Below, piece after piece: positions 38,033 to 49,534 of a stretch of DNA of 64,000 nucleotides. Each line of letters opens with the position of its first letter. The stretch's first letter is position 1. The stretch covers positions 7,465,501 to 7,529,500 of the forward strand of contig JAZARR010000197.1 in assembly GCA_037389465.1 (NCBI GenBank). The letters are read 5' to 3'. Under the pieces are notes generated by a model that was given only the letters and a program-made list of their open reading frames with translations, searched no databases and was not told the DNA's origin. Both the position numbers and the translations under genes were made by a program. The stretch comes from Baylisascaris procyonis. Its lineage: Eukaryota > Nematoda > Chromadorea > Rhabditida > Ascarididae.

Positions 38033-40298
38033 ACGGCCTAATATGCACATTTCCTGCGCGAAATATATTCTTGCTGTTCTCTTTGCACTCTTCCTGTTCT
38101 CTCTATCCGTTCAATGACACATGCTTGACTATTGCGTTGTAATGTTGGCAAGTAAACGAACTTCTCCTTCATGTCTATGTTTTGCTTGAGACATGGAACG
38201 TTGTCCTCTGGCTCTGTGGGGAAAACAGGAAACCTTTCACATAGTGGTAATTTACGCTTAATTGCAAAACCACTTAATTTTATCATCATTACTTTAAAAA
38301 AACTACATGATTTATTGTTGCGGTCAATAATTGTTCTGTTTGCTGGCATTTCACATCTGAAGTTTTATGTACTTTGGGCGATTTGAATTAGTAGTACACA
38401 TCGTGAAGCGATCGTAGCTATTCCTTCAGTGCACCACATTTAGAGTTACTGATGCTAGAATTATTTGGTGGCACAAGTTCGATCCCTTCACTCAGATTGA
38501 TGGGAATATTAGTCGATGTTTTCGAGGATTGCAATCCGTTAAACAACAGCTGAAACTGCCTGAAAAAGTCATACATACGGCGTGATTCAAAGGATGTCCT
38601 GCGGTGGGTTCACAAACGGTCGAGCAATTTTGGATGAAAAAACTGCATATACGCAGACATTATATACGTACACGTGTAGACATATACGTTTGTACGTTGT
38701 GGGTGCATACAAATTGCAGATACGTGTCATTATGTATGGTACATTATTTGCGTAATATCATTTATGCGTTTGTGTACAACAGTGGCACTTCATATACTAC
38801 GACAGATTTGTGTTATAAATAACATTTTTGGAGTTTCATGATGAAGGAGGAATTGTCGTTCTTCACAAAAATTTACACAGGGACGTCCTCCGGTTGCAGT
38901 AAGTTGAAGCCTCCTTGAATACGGCGGTCTCGCGTTGAGGTACTGCAGTAGATGTCATTATAAAACCTGCAATAAACTGAGATTGCGAAGAAGAGTGAGG
39001 TATACGGTGTAAGATAAAGCCTCCTAGAGAGGTGGCACTCTCCATTTTAATATGCTAATAAATGCTCCATTGCAAAATTACATGTCAGATGGTCACGTAC
39101 ATCTCATGGAGATTTGAGTTTATGTCGAGTGTCCGATAATTTACTTACGAGGTCGGAATGGCGGATCGATCGTTAAATTTGTATGCTATGTGATGTGAAG
39201 GACGGGTGTGATGTTTGTGACATCTCATGTCGTCCTGCATCAGGAGCACGCTCGCCCCATTTGGGGATCCTTGACCTTCCTGAAGCTGTTCACATTGTCC
39301 CGTGTGGGTGTGTGGTTGTTTTTTGCGAAAATGTTAAGTAATTGGTAATACCAGTAAGCATTTCTTTAAAGTGGTCTAAAGAATAGCGGTGAGGCGAGTT
39401 GTTGGCGTTATTGAAGACCGCTAGTGACGTTTCTTTGAAATTTGCGTATCTACCTTGGCAAGCGTACGTGACGAATGAAGGAGTTTACTAATATTATTTG
39501 TCAGAAAGACGAATGAGGCCGGTGACTTTAAACGATAGATATGTCGTCGATGAGATGGTTTAGCAGCAGGCATGCTGTAGCAGCTATATTGCAATATAAA
39601 TACTTTGGTAGTACGACTATCTTGTTCAGTAAGTAGGGTGATGGAATTGAAAGCTTCATCTGCGAGAGAAGAGAAAAATTGTTGAGTTGAGTATCTTTCC
39701 TTTTGATAATACCACTTCAGACGTCTCACTATTCCTTACTTGCTCTAAAAGTTCTCTGGTTAGGCTGATTTATGGGACTGAGAATCCAAGAACAAAGGAT
39801 AAGATCTGGAGATTGGTCTCACAATTCGGGTGTCCCCTTCAGAAGCGTTCTTACGTGAGGTGATTGATGCGTGATGCCGTTATTAGCTCCTCCAGTGATC
39901 CAATTTCATAGAAGGGAGGGAATTCAATGATACATCCGCACAACTCGATCTACATTGCTAACCTATCTCTCTTCATTCCGTTTGCGGTGCGTGAATACCG
40001 ATAAACGGCAAGATCAACCTTCCCACTGAAACTGTGCACCATTATTACTGGTTATGAGAAGTAAGCCGATGATCCCACAACCGAGGAGGATGAGAAAGCG
40101 GGGTGGGGGGAAAGGGGGATTCGCCATTTTCGCTCGTTCACAACTCGCAACACTTGAGAGTGATAAGCAAAATGTAAAATTTGTAGACCAGAGTCGACTA
40201 GAACAAAGTAAGCGGGATATTGAATTATGCGTGTTGAGAAGGTTATTTGAAAGAACATGCCAAATGAGAGCATTTTGAGAACGATGTTGAATTTTGGT
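38033..40298. other. Unit A stretch between ShKT gene and RTE insertion
   Basis: No gene supported. Short open frames on the minus strand (38863-39045, 39421-39729) recur in unit B but match no family. Contains copy 2 of the older intra-unit repeat (38644-39107). Confidence 0.5.
38644..39107 (+). repeat. Older intra-unit repeat, copy 2
   Basis: Collinear diverged relative of 32707-33105, starting CATATACGCAGACATTATA. Shared blocks include the AT/GT-rich TATACG segment, a GTCCTCCGGTTGC-like block and CCATTTTAATATGCT. Confidence 0.7.
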
Positions 40299-43200
40299 AC
40301 CTTTTGCAACTCTTTTACTTAGTTTACTTAGATTACTTAGAAGTCGTTATTCAACGAGATGCCCCTGTCGCAACAGACAGCCCCGTGACGACGTTCCGCA
40401 CGATGCCCTTCCATAACGATCTGTCTACTGCTTTTCTTCTCCATGTTGTTCCTACATTTGTCTTGAGGAAGTCTTCCCATCTGCGTGGTGGCCTTCCTCT
40501 GGGTCTTTTGCGATCTCTTGAACACCAGTGCAGTATTCTGGCGCTCCACCTATTGTCATCTTTGCGTGCAACATGGCCGGCCCAGCGTAATTTGTTTAAC
40601 TTGTATTCAATTACTGCGTCCTTCAGCAACGTTCTTTGCCTTATCACTTCGTTTTTCACTTTATCGCGGAGCGATATCCCGAGCATTGATGTCTCCATTG
40701 CTCGTTATGTTGTTTGTACTTTTTTCTCTTCTGCGGCTGTTAGCGCCCAGGTTTCGCTACCGTATGTCATTGCTTTCAAGACTGTAGAATTGAACAGTTT
40801 CGCTTTCGTTTCTCGCTTGAGTTTTGATTTTAGGACATCAGATGAATTTACTCCAGGCGGCTCTTTGTCTTCCAGTGATCTCTTCCTTCAGATCGTTGTC
40901 CATCCTGACTGCTTGTCCCAAGTAAACGTAGCTTTCCACTTCTTCTATATGCTCGTTGCCAAGTTTTATTCCGTCGCAAGGCAAGTCTTTTGACTTCATG
41001 AACTTGGTTTTAGTTTTGTTGACCTTCAGACCGATTTTTGCACCTTCCCTGTCCAATTCCATCAGCATTTTTTGCAGCTCATCGGTTGACCTACCTATGA
41101 GGACAATGTCGTCGGCGAACCTTAGGTGGTTTAGCTTCTCGCCGTCAATTGTAATACCTTCTGTCCAATTCAACTTACGCATCACCATTTCGAGGCTAGC
41201 AGAGAATAGCTTAGGAGATATCGTGTCACCCTGCTTGACCCCTTTACAGACTGGGATTTGTAATTCGTTATTGAACAGGGTAATGCACGTGAAATTGTCC
41301 TTTTGCGCTGACTGAAGTAGTTTAATGTAGCCGGGGTGGATTCCTTGGTCCTTTAGTGCTTCGAGCACTGCATTGACCTCCACGCTATCGAACGCCTTTT
41401 CGAAGTCCACAAAAGCTACTGCAAGTGGGATTTTATATTCGCGGCTCCGTTCCATAGCTGTGTTAAGGCGAAAATATGATCCCTCGTACTGTACCCTCTT
41501 CTGAAACCGGCTTGCTCACGCGGTTGCTGTTCTTCTAGCACTGTGGACAAGCGGTTAGTAATGATCTTCGTGAAGAGTTTATACACATGCGATAGGAGGC
41601 TAATTGGTCTATAGTTTGTGAGATCTTCTTTATCGCCTTTTTTGTGGAGTAGGATGGTTTTTGATTTTCTCCAAGCGTCTGGGATATCGGCGACCCTGAA
41701 GTATTTGCTGAATCGTTCCGCCAGCGTCTTCCACAAACAATGCCCACCTGCCTTCAGTGACTTTACGGTGATTCCGTCCACACCGGGTGCCTTGCTGTCG
41801 TCCATTTTTGATAAAGCGTGGCGCACTTCGCTCACTGTTACTGGTGGAATATTAGAATTTGCTTCACTGAGTTGAGGTGCGGGTATCTTCGTCTGAGAAG
41901 CGAATAGGTGAGTGTAAAATTCTTCGCAGATTTTTTCCATGCCTTCGCGAGTTGTTATCCTTTCACCGCTTTTGTCTTTCAGGGCATTGAGGTTGTTTCT
42001 GTACATACCCAGTTTTCTTCTACGCTTCTTCAGACTTTTGTTTTCCTCGACAGTTTCCAGGAGGCGTACCTCGCGGTATTTTCGGATGTCTTCTGACAGT
42101 CTCGTTCTAATTTGCTTGTTAAGAATCGAGTATTCTAGGATATGAGCTTTGTCTCTTTTCATTTCTTTCCTTTTTTGAAGCAGCTTTCGCGTGTCGTTTG
42201 ATATTCTCCTTTCAGCTTTGTTTGGCTGCTTTGATTCTGCCTTTTTTATGACTTCGTTCAACTGATTCATGAACGACTGGTAGTCAGCGTTTATGTCGCC
42301 CACAAGTTCCCATTTGCGACGTTCAACTTCGGCTATCATCTTCTGTTCGTCAACTACGAGGCGTGATGCTCTCCTTCTACCTTCTCGTGGGATTGGCTTC
42401 AAAGCGAGGTGCACTTTGGCTCCTAATAGTCTGTGGTCGCTCCCTGTGTTGAAGAGTGGCACTACCGCTAAGTCGCGGAGAATCGATCTGTTTTTCGTCA
42501 GGATGAAGTCGATTTCGTTTGTTGTTTCCGCATTGGGGGATATCCATGTCCATCTGCGCGAGGGTTTCTTCCTAAACCAGCTGTTTCCGACGTAATACCC
42601 CCAAGTCTCTGCCATTAAGGCTAGGCGTTCTCCTCTGTCGTTTCGGCCACCACTTCCGTACTTCCCCACATACTTCTCGTCTGGTCTTCCTTTGCCTAGC
42701 TTTGCGTTGAAGTCCCCCATAATCATAGTGTAGGTGGACTTGGCTCTTTCTGCCTGGCTGAGACTTTCGTAGAATTCTTCGATCTCTTCATCTTCACTTT
42801 CGGAAGTTGGGGCGTACACCTGTATGACCTTGAGAGTTGCTTTTCCATTCAGATTTAAGATGAGAGTGCCAACGCGACTTGAGTGCAGCTGGCAGGAAGC
42901 AATTTGCGCAGCCCACTTTTCTCCGACGATGAAGCCGACTCCTCCCCTTGTGCTTCTTCCTTCACCACGGCCGAGAAACATGGCATCGCCGTTCTTCCAT
43001 GTTGCCACCAGATCTTCCCTTCGTCGTGTTTCGCAAAGTCCTAATATGTCGCAGCATATTTTCTCTTTTCTTCGAAAAGCAGAGTCAGGACGTCTTCCCT
43101 CGTTAGGCCCCTGCAGTTGTAGGTGCATATCGAGAAGTTGAGTCCTTTTGGTACGTCGGCTATGGCACCTGAGATTCTTGGCAGCCTCTCATCAACCGTC

Positions 43201-43510
43201 GACCGATCAGCCAACGTAGTTGACCGTATTGGTTGGCGTGCAGGGTATTGAGATCCATTTGCTTTTCCGTACTTCATGCGGTTGCGGCCTAAGAAAATCG
43301 CGTCACCCGCTGGCTAGGCGGACCGTGACGATATCCTTGGTTAGGCGAAAGCGACGACGCAAGCGATGATGCAACCACTCACCACCACAAATAATAATAA
43401 AAAAAATAGTGGAACTCTAAATAGTGGAAATGTGGCCAAATCTTGCTCGCTGAGAATCCTGGAAACTGGCAGGCATTGTGAGGTATTTGAAGCACGAACC
43501 CGACGATAGC
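40299..43510 (-). mobile_element. RTE-clade non-LTR retrotransposon insertion, private to unit A
   Basis: 3.2 kb present in A and cleanly absent from B, where GAATTTTGGT runs straight into CTCCAAATATT at 58704. Orientation is minus: the 5' end is near 43510 and the 3' end near 40299. The 3' tail consists of short repeats of the TAAGTAA/TAAGTAATC type, as is usual for RTE elements. It encodes an endonuclease plus reverse transcriptase. No obvious target-site duplication flanks it. Confidence 0.93.
40351..43277 (-). pseudogene. RTE endonuclease-reverse transcriptase ORF, frameshifted
   Basis: An AP-type endonuclease comes first (ICTYNCRGL near the start, GDFNAKLG, then TGSDHRLLGAKV). A reverse transcriptase follows (ILLHKKGDKEDLTNYRPISL, FVDFEKAFDSVEV, GVKQGDTISPKLFSASLE, LRFADDIVLIG), then the RTE C-terminal region (KLRWAGHVARKDD, RPRGRPPRRWED). 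The reading frame breaks near 43067 (one base short in an A run), near 41450 and near 40840, and a TAA stop interrupts it at 40705-40707. The catalytic motifs are intact, so the copy is fairly young, but it cannot make a full-length protein as assembled. Confidence 0.9.
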
Positions 43511-46229
43511 CTCCAAATATTAGAAGATATACGCGCAAATAAGAAAGAATTGGAAACCGATATTGCTCGTTATGAGAACATGTAAACTCTCATGCTGCCG
43601 ACAACACCAGTGTGCACATGCTTGAACTTGGCTCCAAAGGGTGCGGACGTGGGCGAGGAGAAGATTAAAATGTAACAGAGAAGGAGTGGTTCAGATTGCA
43701 TATGTTGCGCAACATTGTTAGCGTAAAATAATGAGGGTACTGCGCGTCGGCTGCGCCGTCGAGTAGAAAGTAAACGCTGTGAATAGCTAGAAGAGAATGA
43801 TGTCTATTGTCAAGCTGTACAAGTGAAAGGCTATCTACTACGAGAGGATGCTCATTATCAAAAAAATACTAGGAAATTTTGACGACGAGGGAAATTTCAC
43901 ACGAGAGGACACTAGTCCACCTTTCACAATGTAATGCATTTCTGAACACTTTTTTTCCAAATCTTTCAGAGGTTCCCTGAAATATTCGCAAATCCCCTAC
44001 GCCTCTCTCACTCTTCCTGGAGTTTTCTTTTTAGACAGCTTTCAGGGAAAGCGCACAACGGTGTAGATTGATATGATTATAACAGAGTGCCTCGTTAGAT
44101 GGTCTTCCGTCAGCTGCTTGGATGCACAAAAGAATGATGTCGACTTCGCATTCTTCTACTGCACGAATCTTATTCATCAGAACGTTTCAGAATCTTCTAT
44201 TGCAGTTGCAATCGGTAATGCGTCTGCGCGTCTGCGCGTGTGTGTGTGCGTGTGTGTGTGTATGCGCGGGCAATAGCATACCTCATGACATCAGTATATG
44301 TTATGCGAGCGAGTTACTTTCTCTATGGGGCATAATTTCACGTTTTTCATTTTTTCTGCTGTGTAACTATGTGGATCAGGGCAGTGGGTTAGGGGAGACC
44401 GCCTCGGTTGCGGTGAGTATTCTCACTCATTGCGAGTTGTATAGCGAGGGCCGAATTCGCGAGTGCGTCTTGTAGTACTTCGCTTGTTGTCGTTGCGGGC
44501 GCAGAATGCGTGAGTCTGTTATCCTCTATCTTTTTCTCCTACTTTCCTTCGCGTAAACTGGGGAAAGGTGTGACTCTGAAGGGATGTCAGCCTACGTTGT
44601 TGCCCAGAGGCACAAGTGATCTAGTGTGATATTTCGACTCAGGGGGGATGCATTTTGATCCAGTTTTTTTGCGTTTAACGTCCTAAGAGACCGGGAGAAG
44701 TGTTGTTTGGTTTGCTTCATGTGGAAAATGCTGGTGTAGCAACAGAGAAAGTCATGCACTCTTCATTACAATTTTACGCCCATTTTGGGAAATTCGAATG
44801 CGAACCGCTTTGAATGCTGCATCAATGAAGTCAGTAGACGGTGAAAAACATCCGAAGAATATGCGGAAGACCGCATGTAAAAACGTTTTCGGAATTGTTC
44901 AACATCGAAATCGATGTGGCCAGTATTTCTAATCTCTTGCTTTTATATATTTTCGTGTTATAAAAATGTTTGACTGGTGCAATAAAAAGAGAACACAAAT
45001 GTTTGTAATACTTTGCCGGATTTGTTTTAATTATCTTATCGCCATCATTTTCTTTCACACCATAGGAGCAGGAAATACGTCGTAAAAGAATTGGTTTTGT
45101 TCACTTAACGAAGGTACTTTATTCCCACTGTATGGGGCCTTTTAAAACAATTTCGGTATAAGCACTGAAATTTACTTATGTAATCGCGATTCCAAAAAAA
45201 TTAATTTTGGCACTATTAAACCCTAGTGAAAAAGTGTGGGATGAGGTGGGGACGTGTGGAAAAGCTTAGACCACTTCAACGATACGTTTCTTAAGCTTGC
45301 CTTCTATTCGAATTTTCGCTGATCGTACATAACACGTAGAATGAGGTCAAATGAATCAAAAATCGAGAAAGTGCGCTGCAGCAATATTTTCCTACATTCA
45401 GAATTCCATAGTTTCGCTTAACAAAAAGAAAAAAACCGCCTACCGCATCTTCCACACTTTAAGAATGTAAATTTTCACATCACATTTTTAGAATTATCAT
45501 ATCATTGAGTAAAGCAAAACATTACGAACGGATTTTTGCTTATTGTAGCAGTTATTTCGATAGCAAGAAATGACGTTTATTATTTGCATTTATTACCTCA
45601 ATTGTATTCACAATTAGGTACAGAAGCATTTAGCTCGATTAATTTGAAATGTTTAGGTGATGGAAGTAGTGATATACATCCAACAAATTTCTTCTGACTA
45701 ATTATCACCTCAAGCGACCGCAGCTTCCTGAAATTGTCTGCGATTCAATATGTACCAGTTTAATAGTGATAAGCTCGTGACACAATATCATCAAATTATC
45801 AATAATAATGTGAAGTTCAGTTCATCAATGGTAATATTAGACAGTCATTCACAATCCTATAAAACGTATTGAAATAAAAGCCTAGCTCAAAGAATAAAGA
45901 AACTTCAAGGCGATTTAAATGTGATCACATGAGCGACTGATAATCCTTTCAATCGCAAATAATCTCCATAAAATTCACTCCAAAACTTCTGCCAAGAGTT
46001 TCAAGCATCAAGTCGGCTTTATATGACTCGACCAATTATTTATCGTTCTAAAAATTGGCAAACTATATAAAAAAATTTCACGTGTACTATCTATATCTCT
46101 TTCACAGAATAAGTGACCTATTCTAAAGTACTATCTTATCTTCTGTTATCTTATCACCGATCTGGAATATTTGGGACCAATATCTCTTTAAAAAATTACG
46201 GAACAAGTGATGTACTACTGTCTCATCAG
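43511..46229. other. Unit A stretch downstream of the RTE, no gene supported
   Basis: Collinear with 58704-61450 in unit B. It holds a GT/GC microsatellite (44237-44261). The only recurring open frame of note (minus 44831-45058) is the same in both units, as expected from recent duplication alone. Confidence 0.5.
44237..44261. repeat. (GT)n microsatellite, unit A allele
   Basis: GT repeats interrupted by GC. The unit B counterpart (59431-59484) is about twice as long. Confidence 0.9.
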
Positions 46230-46477
46230 TCTCACGCGCCCACCGGAGTGTCGTATAACGTATGCACATGAACTGACGGGAGTTCATAACACTAGCTTGA
46301 TGACTAGTGAAAACGTCCGCGGTAGCTCAGTGGTAGAGCACTCGTCCGGCAAGCGAGAGATCGCGTGTTCGTCCCCGTCTGCGGACAAGTTTTCATTGGT
46401 CATCAAAAACACTCATTATCATTCTCACTCTGAGCCGGACTTCAGTTGACTCAAAACTCAAAAACATCCAACATACA
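46230..46477. other. Unit A-specific 248-bp filler replacing 1.67 kb of unit B
   Basis: Units A and B are collinear up to TGTCTCATCA (46229; 61450 in B) and again from AATTC (46478; 63116 in B). Between them A has this unrelated 248 bp, which includes a tRNA-like sequence. B has 1,665 bp containing a membrane-spanning exon. Because that B exon splices in phase with the shared exon upstream, A is the rearranged state. Confidence 0.8.
46315..46387 (+). tRNA. Degenerate tRNA-Ala(GGC)-like sequence, probably a pseudogene or tRNA-derived SINE head
   Basis: The acceptor stem GTCCGCG pairs with TGCGGAC. The D-arm reads TAGCTCAGTGGTAGAGCA, a perfect A box. The anticodon stem CTCGT/GCGAG closes a seven-base loop CCGGCAA with anticodon GGC (46348-46350). 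However, position 33 is C instead of U, and the T-arm (GCGTG, TTCGTCC, CCGTC) does not pair. A functional tRNA-Ala is therefore unlikely. The surrounding 248-bp filler may be a tRNA-derived SINE. Confidence 0.55.
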
Positions 46478-47029
46478 AATTCAACTTGTAGTGCGAAATT
46501 ATCCAAAATTAAAGCATCGGTGACGTCGAACCAATCCGACACTAGCTTTGTAGTGCATGATGGAGATTTTCTAGTTCATCTACTTTGCTTCTGGTATGTA
46601 CATACTTAAGGCACTACTTGAAGAGTGTTGCTAAGCATAGTTTCAGGATTGAAAGTTGGTAGCAAGCGTCCATCGGGTGATCCACCCAGAGAGTGCCATA
46701 GAGACAGAGAGAAAGTATTTTGTTCGCTATTGTATTATTCCGATGTGACAATTCGACAAATTTTGGGCACAGATAACTGAAACTGTAAAAGTGCATAGTA
46801 AATAATGTTGCAAAATTTGAATTTTCGGCGCTGATAAGAGTTTTCCAGAGCATCTTGAGCTCAATCGCTCGAAGGAGATGCAGCTATAATCATAATCTAA
46901 AACATCTGCAGACTGCAATTTACTTCTTACAATACGGTTGTAATAGAAAAATGCCTAATACATTCACATCGTCCACTCCCGGTTCAAAAACATCATATAT
47001 ACGAAATCATGTGCCTCCATAGCGCTTAC

Positions 47030-48264
47030 TTTTCGGAAATTCCAACTGCGCTGTTGTCAAACTGTAGGCGGCCGTGGTCGTTGTAGCAACACTGCTTGTT
47101 TCTGATGTATTGCTCTTCATAGAACTTAACGTGATATCGCTTGTTTCAGTGACGTGGACAGTTGAACTGACATTGTCCGTTGTTAGCAACCCTATTTCGT
47201 TCGGCTGATAGGTTCTGCTATCGTCAGGTACACTTTCACCTATAAAGTATATTTCGTAGTCAAATTAGCTTCGCGATAAGTTCCCACAATTAAATAACGT
47301 CTACCGTTTTGATGAATCACATGACAGAGATGAATTTCATAATGATAATTTATGATAACACCAATTTCCAAAGTCAGTAAAAACTCCCTTTTCGGAAATT
47401 TTTGCACCTTTAGAAAAAGTGTGAATTATGTCGAAAAAATTGCGAACAGAAATAGCGATAAACTGAAATATCTTTCTAATTTCACTCATATTGGACGGAT
47501 CACAAAGTGTTGATACAATACGCCTACACTACAGCAGTATGGGACGTTATGAAACTACAAGCATTATTTAAGTTTGCTAGCCATTATAATAATATACAGA
47601 CAGGGTTGCGAACTGTCTTAGTGATGAATAAAAATTTCTTTTTAAATTATAGAACGGTGACTGTTCTTTTTTCGAACAATTATCACTTGAGAAATTCATT
47701 TCCAATAAATATTAAAATTGTAGAAATCGATAGAAGACAAGAGATGTAACACTTGATTTTTCTCCAATAAGATGAAGTGTCTTGTAAATCGTCGCCTTGC
47801 GAGGGCTTTTATCGTGAATGCCTTTTCGTAAAAGTGGGCAATTCTCACATTTGAATAAAAGAAGAGAAATGAAAATAGACAACGATGACGCGATTGGAGG
47901 AATCACTTATATAGTTTGGCAAGAGTTTGGTCTCTTTATGATATTTACTTTTAGTTTCGTTCAGTAGTACGTTTGATTTGGAAGCTGTTGTTTTTTTTTT
48001 TTTTTTGAGGATCGGTTATGGCTGTTGTAAGCAGATTGGCTTCGTTTGATCTTGTTTTGGATTCTGGAACCGTTGTTGCACAAGTCTCGGTCATGGTCGT
48101 TGTTCTATGCAGATTGGCTTCGCTCGTTGCTGGTTTAGATTCTGCAACTGTTGAAGTACTAGCATTGGTTGGGGTCGTTGGCTTGCTAATTCCGCTTGTA
48201 AACCCATTAGCGCTAGTCGTGTTTTCTTCGTTCCTAAGGGTGCTTTCAATAACTCTATCGTCAC
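47030..48264 (-). pseudogene. Thr/Ser-rich membrane-protein gene remnant, unit A
   Basis: Two minus-strand exons, 47949-48264 and 47030-47239. Both start with GTGA after an AG acceptor, in phase 1. They encode Thr/Ser-rich, mucin-like sequence (TTMTETCATTVPESK; TVHVTETSDITLSS). Three defects are visible. The first exon carries a run of 16 A (minus), where 15 would keep frame to its GTAAAT donor at 47948; as read, a TAA follows instead. The transmembrane exon present in unit B is missing. The 5' part of the gene would lie right of 48403, where unit B now begins. The intact donor after PK (GTAAGC) remains but leads nowhere in A. Confidence 0.7.
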
Positions 48265-48639
48265 CTGCAAAGCAAAGCCTTTATCTACTAGATGAAGAGA
48301 GATAATACGAAATTCAACCATCAAACGATACCAACTTAGGTAGTTTCGTTTATATACATATAAAGTCAAGGATGTGTGATTAGTCAGAATCACCGTGGAT
48401 TAATGCAAAACCCGCACAATAATTGTCTATTCTTGCGAATTTTCGGCTCTACTTTCTATTCCGCTCTACTTTCTATTGAATTTTCGGCTCTACTTTCTAT
48501 TGAATTCTTGGCATTTGTTTTCACGCGGTGCGGTCGTGCCGGCTGTATTTCTCAATCGGCTGAGGAACTCGTTGGAGCAATTTGTTTGCGACTGTTTATT
48601 TTCTTCTGCTAACAACGTGTACGTAGACTATTCTTTCTG

Positions 48640-49482
48640 ATGGTACATAACGACGTGAAATCGGATCTGACTGGAAAAAGAAAGAAGCCTAAGAAACCAA
48701 TCGTACTGGGCGGCCAACCAACCCGTCGTGAAGACAGTCAGCCCGCTTCTGAGAGAGGTACCGCAAATTACTCGGAAATGGCTCTAAGTATTGACAAAAC
48801 GCTTCAGCTTAAGATGGCGAAGATGATCAACGACGCAGTTGTGGTTGCACTGGGCGCAATAACTGAACGATTCACGAAGGCGCTCACTGAGACTTTACAA
48901 CCGATTATGCTGACCTTGTCAGATATCATCAAAGAGCTTACGAGAATCAAAGCTGAGGCCGTTACATCGTCATCTGCCGCCGGTGACCAATCTCCGCATG
49001 CTGTCCCGGCGGCAAAACATCAGGTACTCACTTCTGAAGTTGTCGTTTTGGGCTTATCGGAGCAATCCGACCACCCACCTCATGCGCGTAGAGAAATCGA
49101 CAAAGAAGCAATCCTTCGATTGTTGGACGAGCTCAATGTGGACGCTGTCCCGACACAGGTCTACCGAATGGGAACATATACGAGCGGACGCCAGCGATCG
49201 ATCAAACTAATCTTTGACAATTCTCATGATCCTATCCAAATTCTTCGGAACGCGCATAAATTGAAAACCAAAGCCAATTTCAAGTCTGTTTATGTGCGTC
49301 CCTCCTACAGCTCCGAGTTACGCGCGGAGCTGCGCGAGTCACGCAAAAATGACCCCACTGCGGTCATTTACCGTGGAAAGGTGATGAGCAGGAGTCAGAT
49401 CCCGAAGAATAGAGGACATGGTATGGCAGAGAAAGCAGAAATAAGGTCCAGTCAGAGCCAAAATTTTCAACAACAGCGCTGA
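48640..49482 (+). CDS. LINE ORF1 protein (nucleic-acid-binding type)
   Basis: 280 residues, uninterrupted. The N-terminal ~40 residues are Lys/Arg-rich. Residues ~45-110 are amphipathic and could form a coiled coil (KMAKMINDAVVVALGAITER). The C-terminal half resembles the RRM/CTD region of LINE ORF1 proteins (VVVLGLSEQSD, VYRMGTYTSGRQRSIKLIF, YVRPSYSSELRAELRESRKN, then IYRGKVMS). Such proteins coat LINE RNA and act as chaperones. The intact frame contrasts with the broken ORF2. Confidence 0.8.
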   Translation: MVHNDVKSDLTGKRKKPKKPIVLGGQPTRREDSQPASERGTANYSEMALSIDKTLQLKMAKMINDAVVVALGAITERFTKALTETLQPIMLTLSDIIKELTRIKAEAVTSSSAAGDQSPHAVPAAKHQVLTSEVVVLGLSEQSDHPPHARREIDKEAILRLLDELNVDAVPTQVYRMGTYTSGRQRSIKLIFDNSHDPIQILRNAHKLKTKANFKSVYVRPSYSSELRAELRESRKNDPTAVIYRGKVMSRSQIPKNRGHGMAEKAEIRSSQSQNFQQQR

Positions 49483-49534
49483 TGTCAGCGCACGCCCCAG
49501 CCTCAGCCTCTCATTAACCTTTCCCCATCTCTTC

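Larger units (their letters stand above)
32161..48403 (+). repeat. Tandem segmental duplication, unit A
   Basis: From TGCAAAACCCGCACAATA (32161) the sequence recurs in direct orientation from 48404. Matching landmarks include the ShKT gene (37559 and 55932), its promoter, the GT microsatellite (44237 and 59431) and a Thr-rich exon (47030 and 63668). Identity is very high outside indels. Private material in A is 34439-36345, the RTE insertion 40299-43510 and 46230-46477. Without the RTE the unit is about 13 kb. Confidence 0.95.

Noticed and set aside
38863..39045. 60-codon minus-strand open frame shared with unit B
   Set aside because: It lies inside the older repeat, has no signal or domain, and is explained by duplication alone.
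40304..40993. 229-codon plus-strand open frame
   Set aside because: It is the antisense shadow of the RTE reverse-transcriptase region read on the minus strand.
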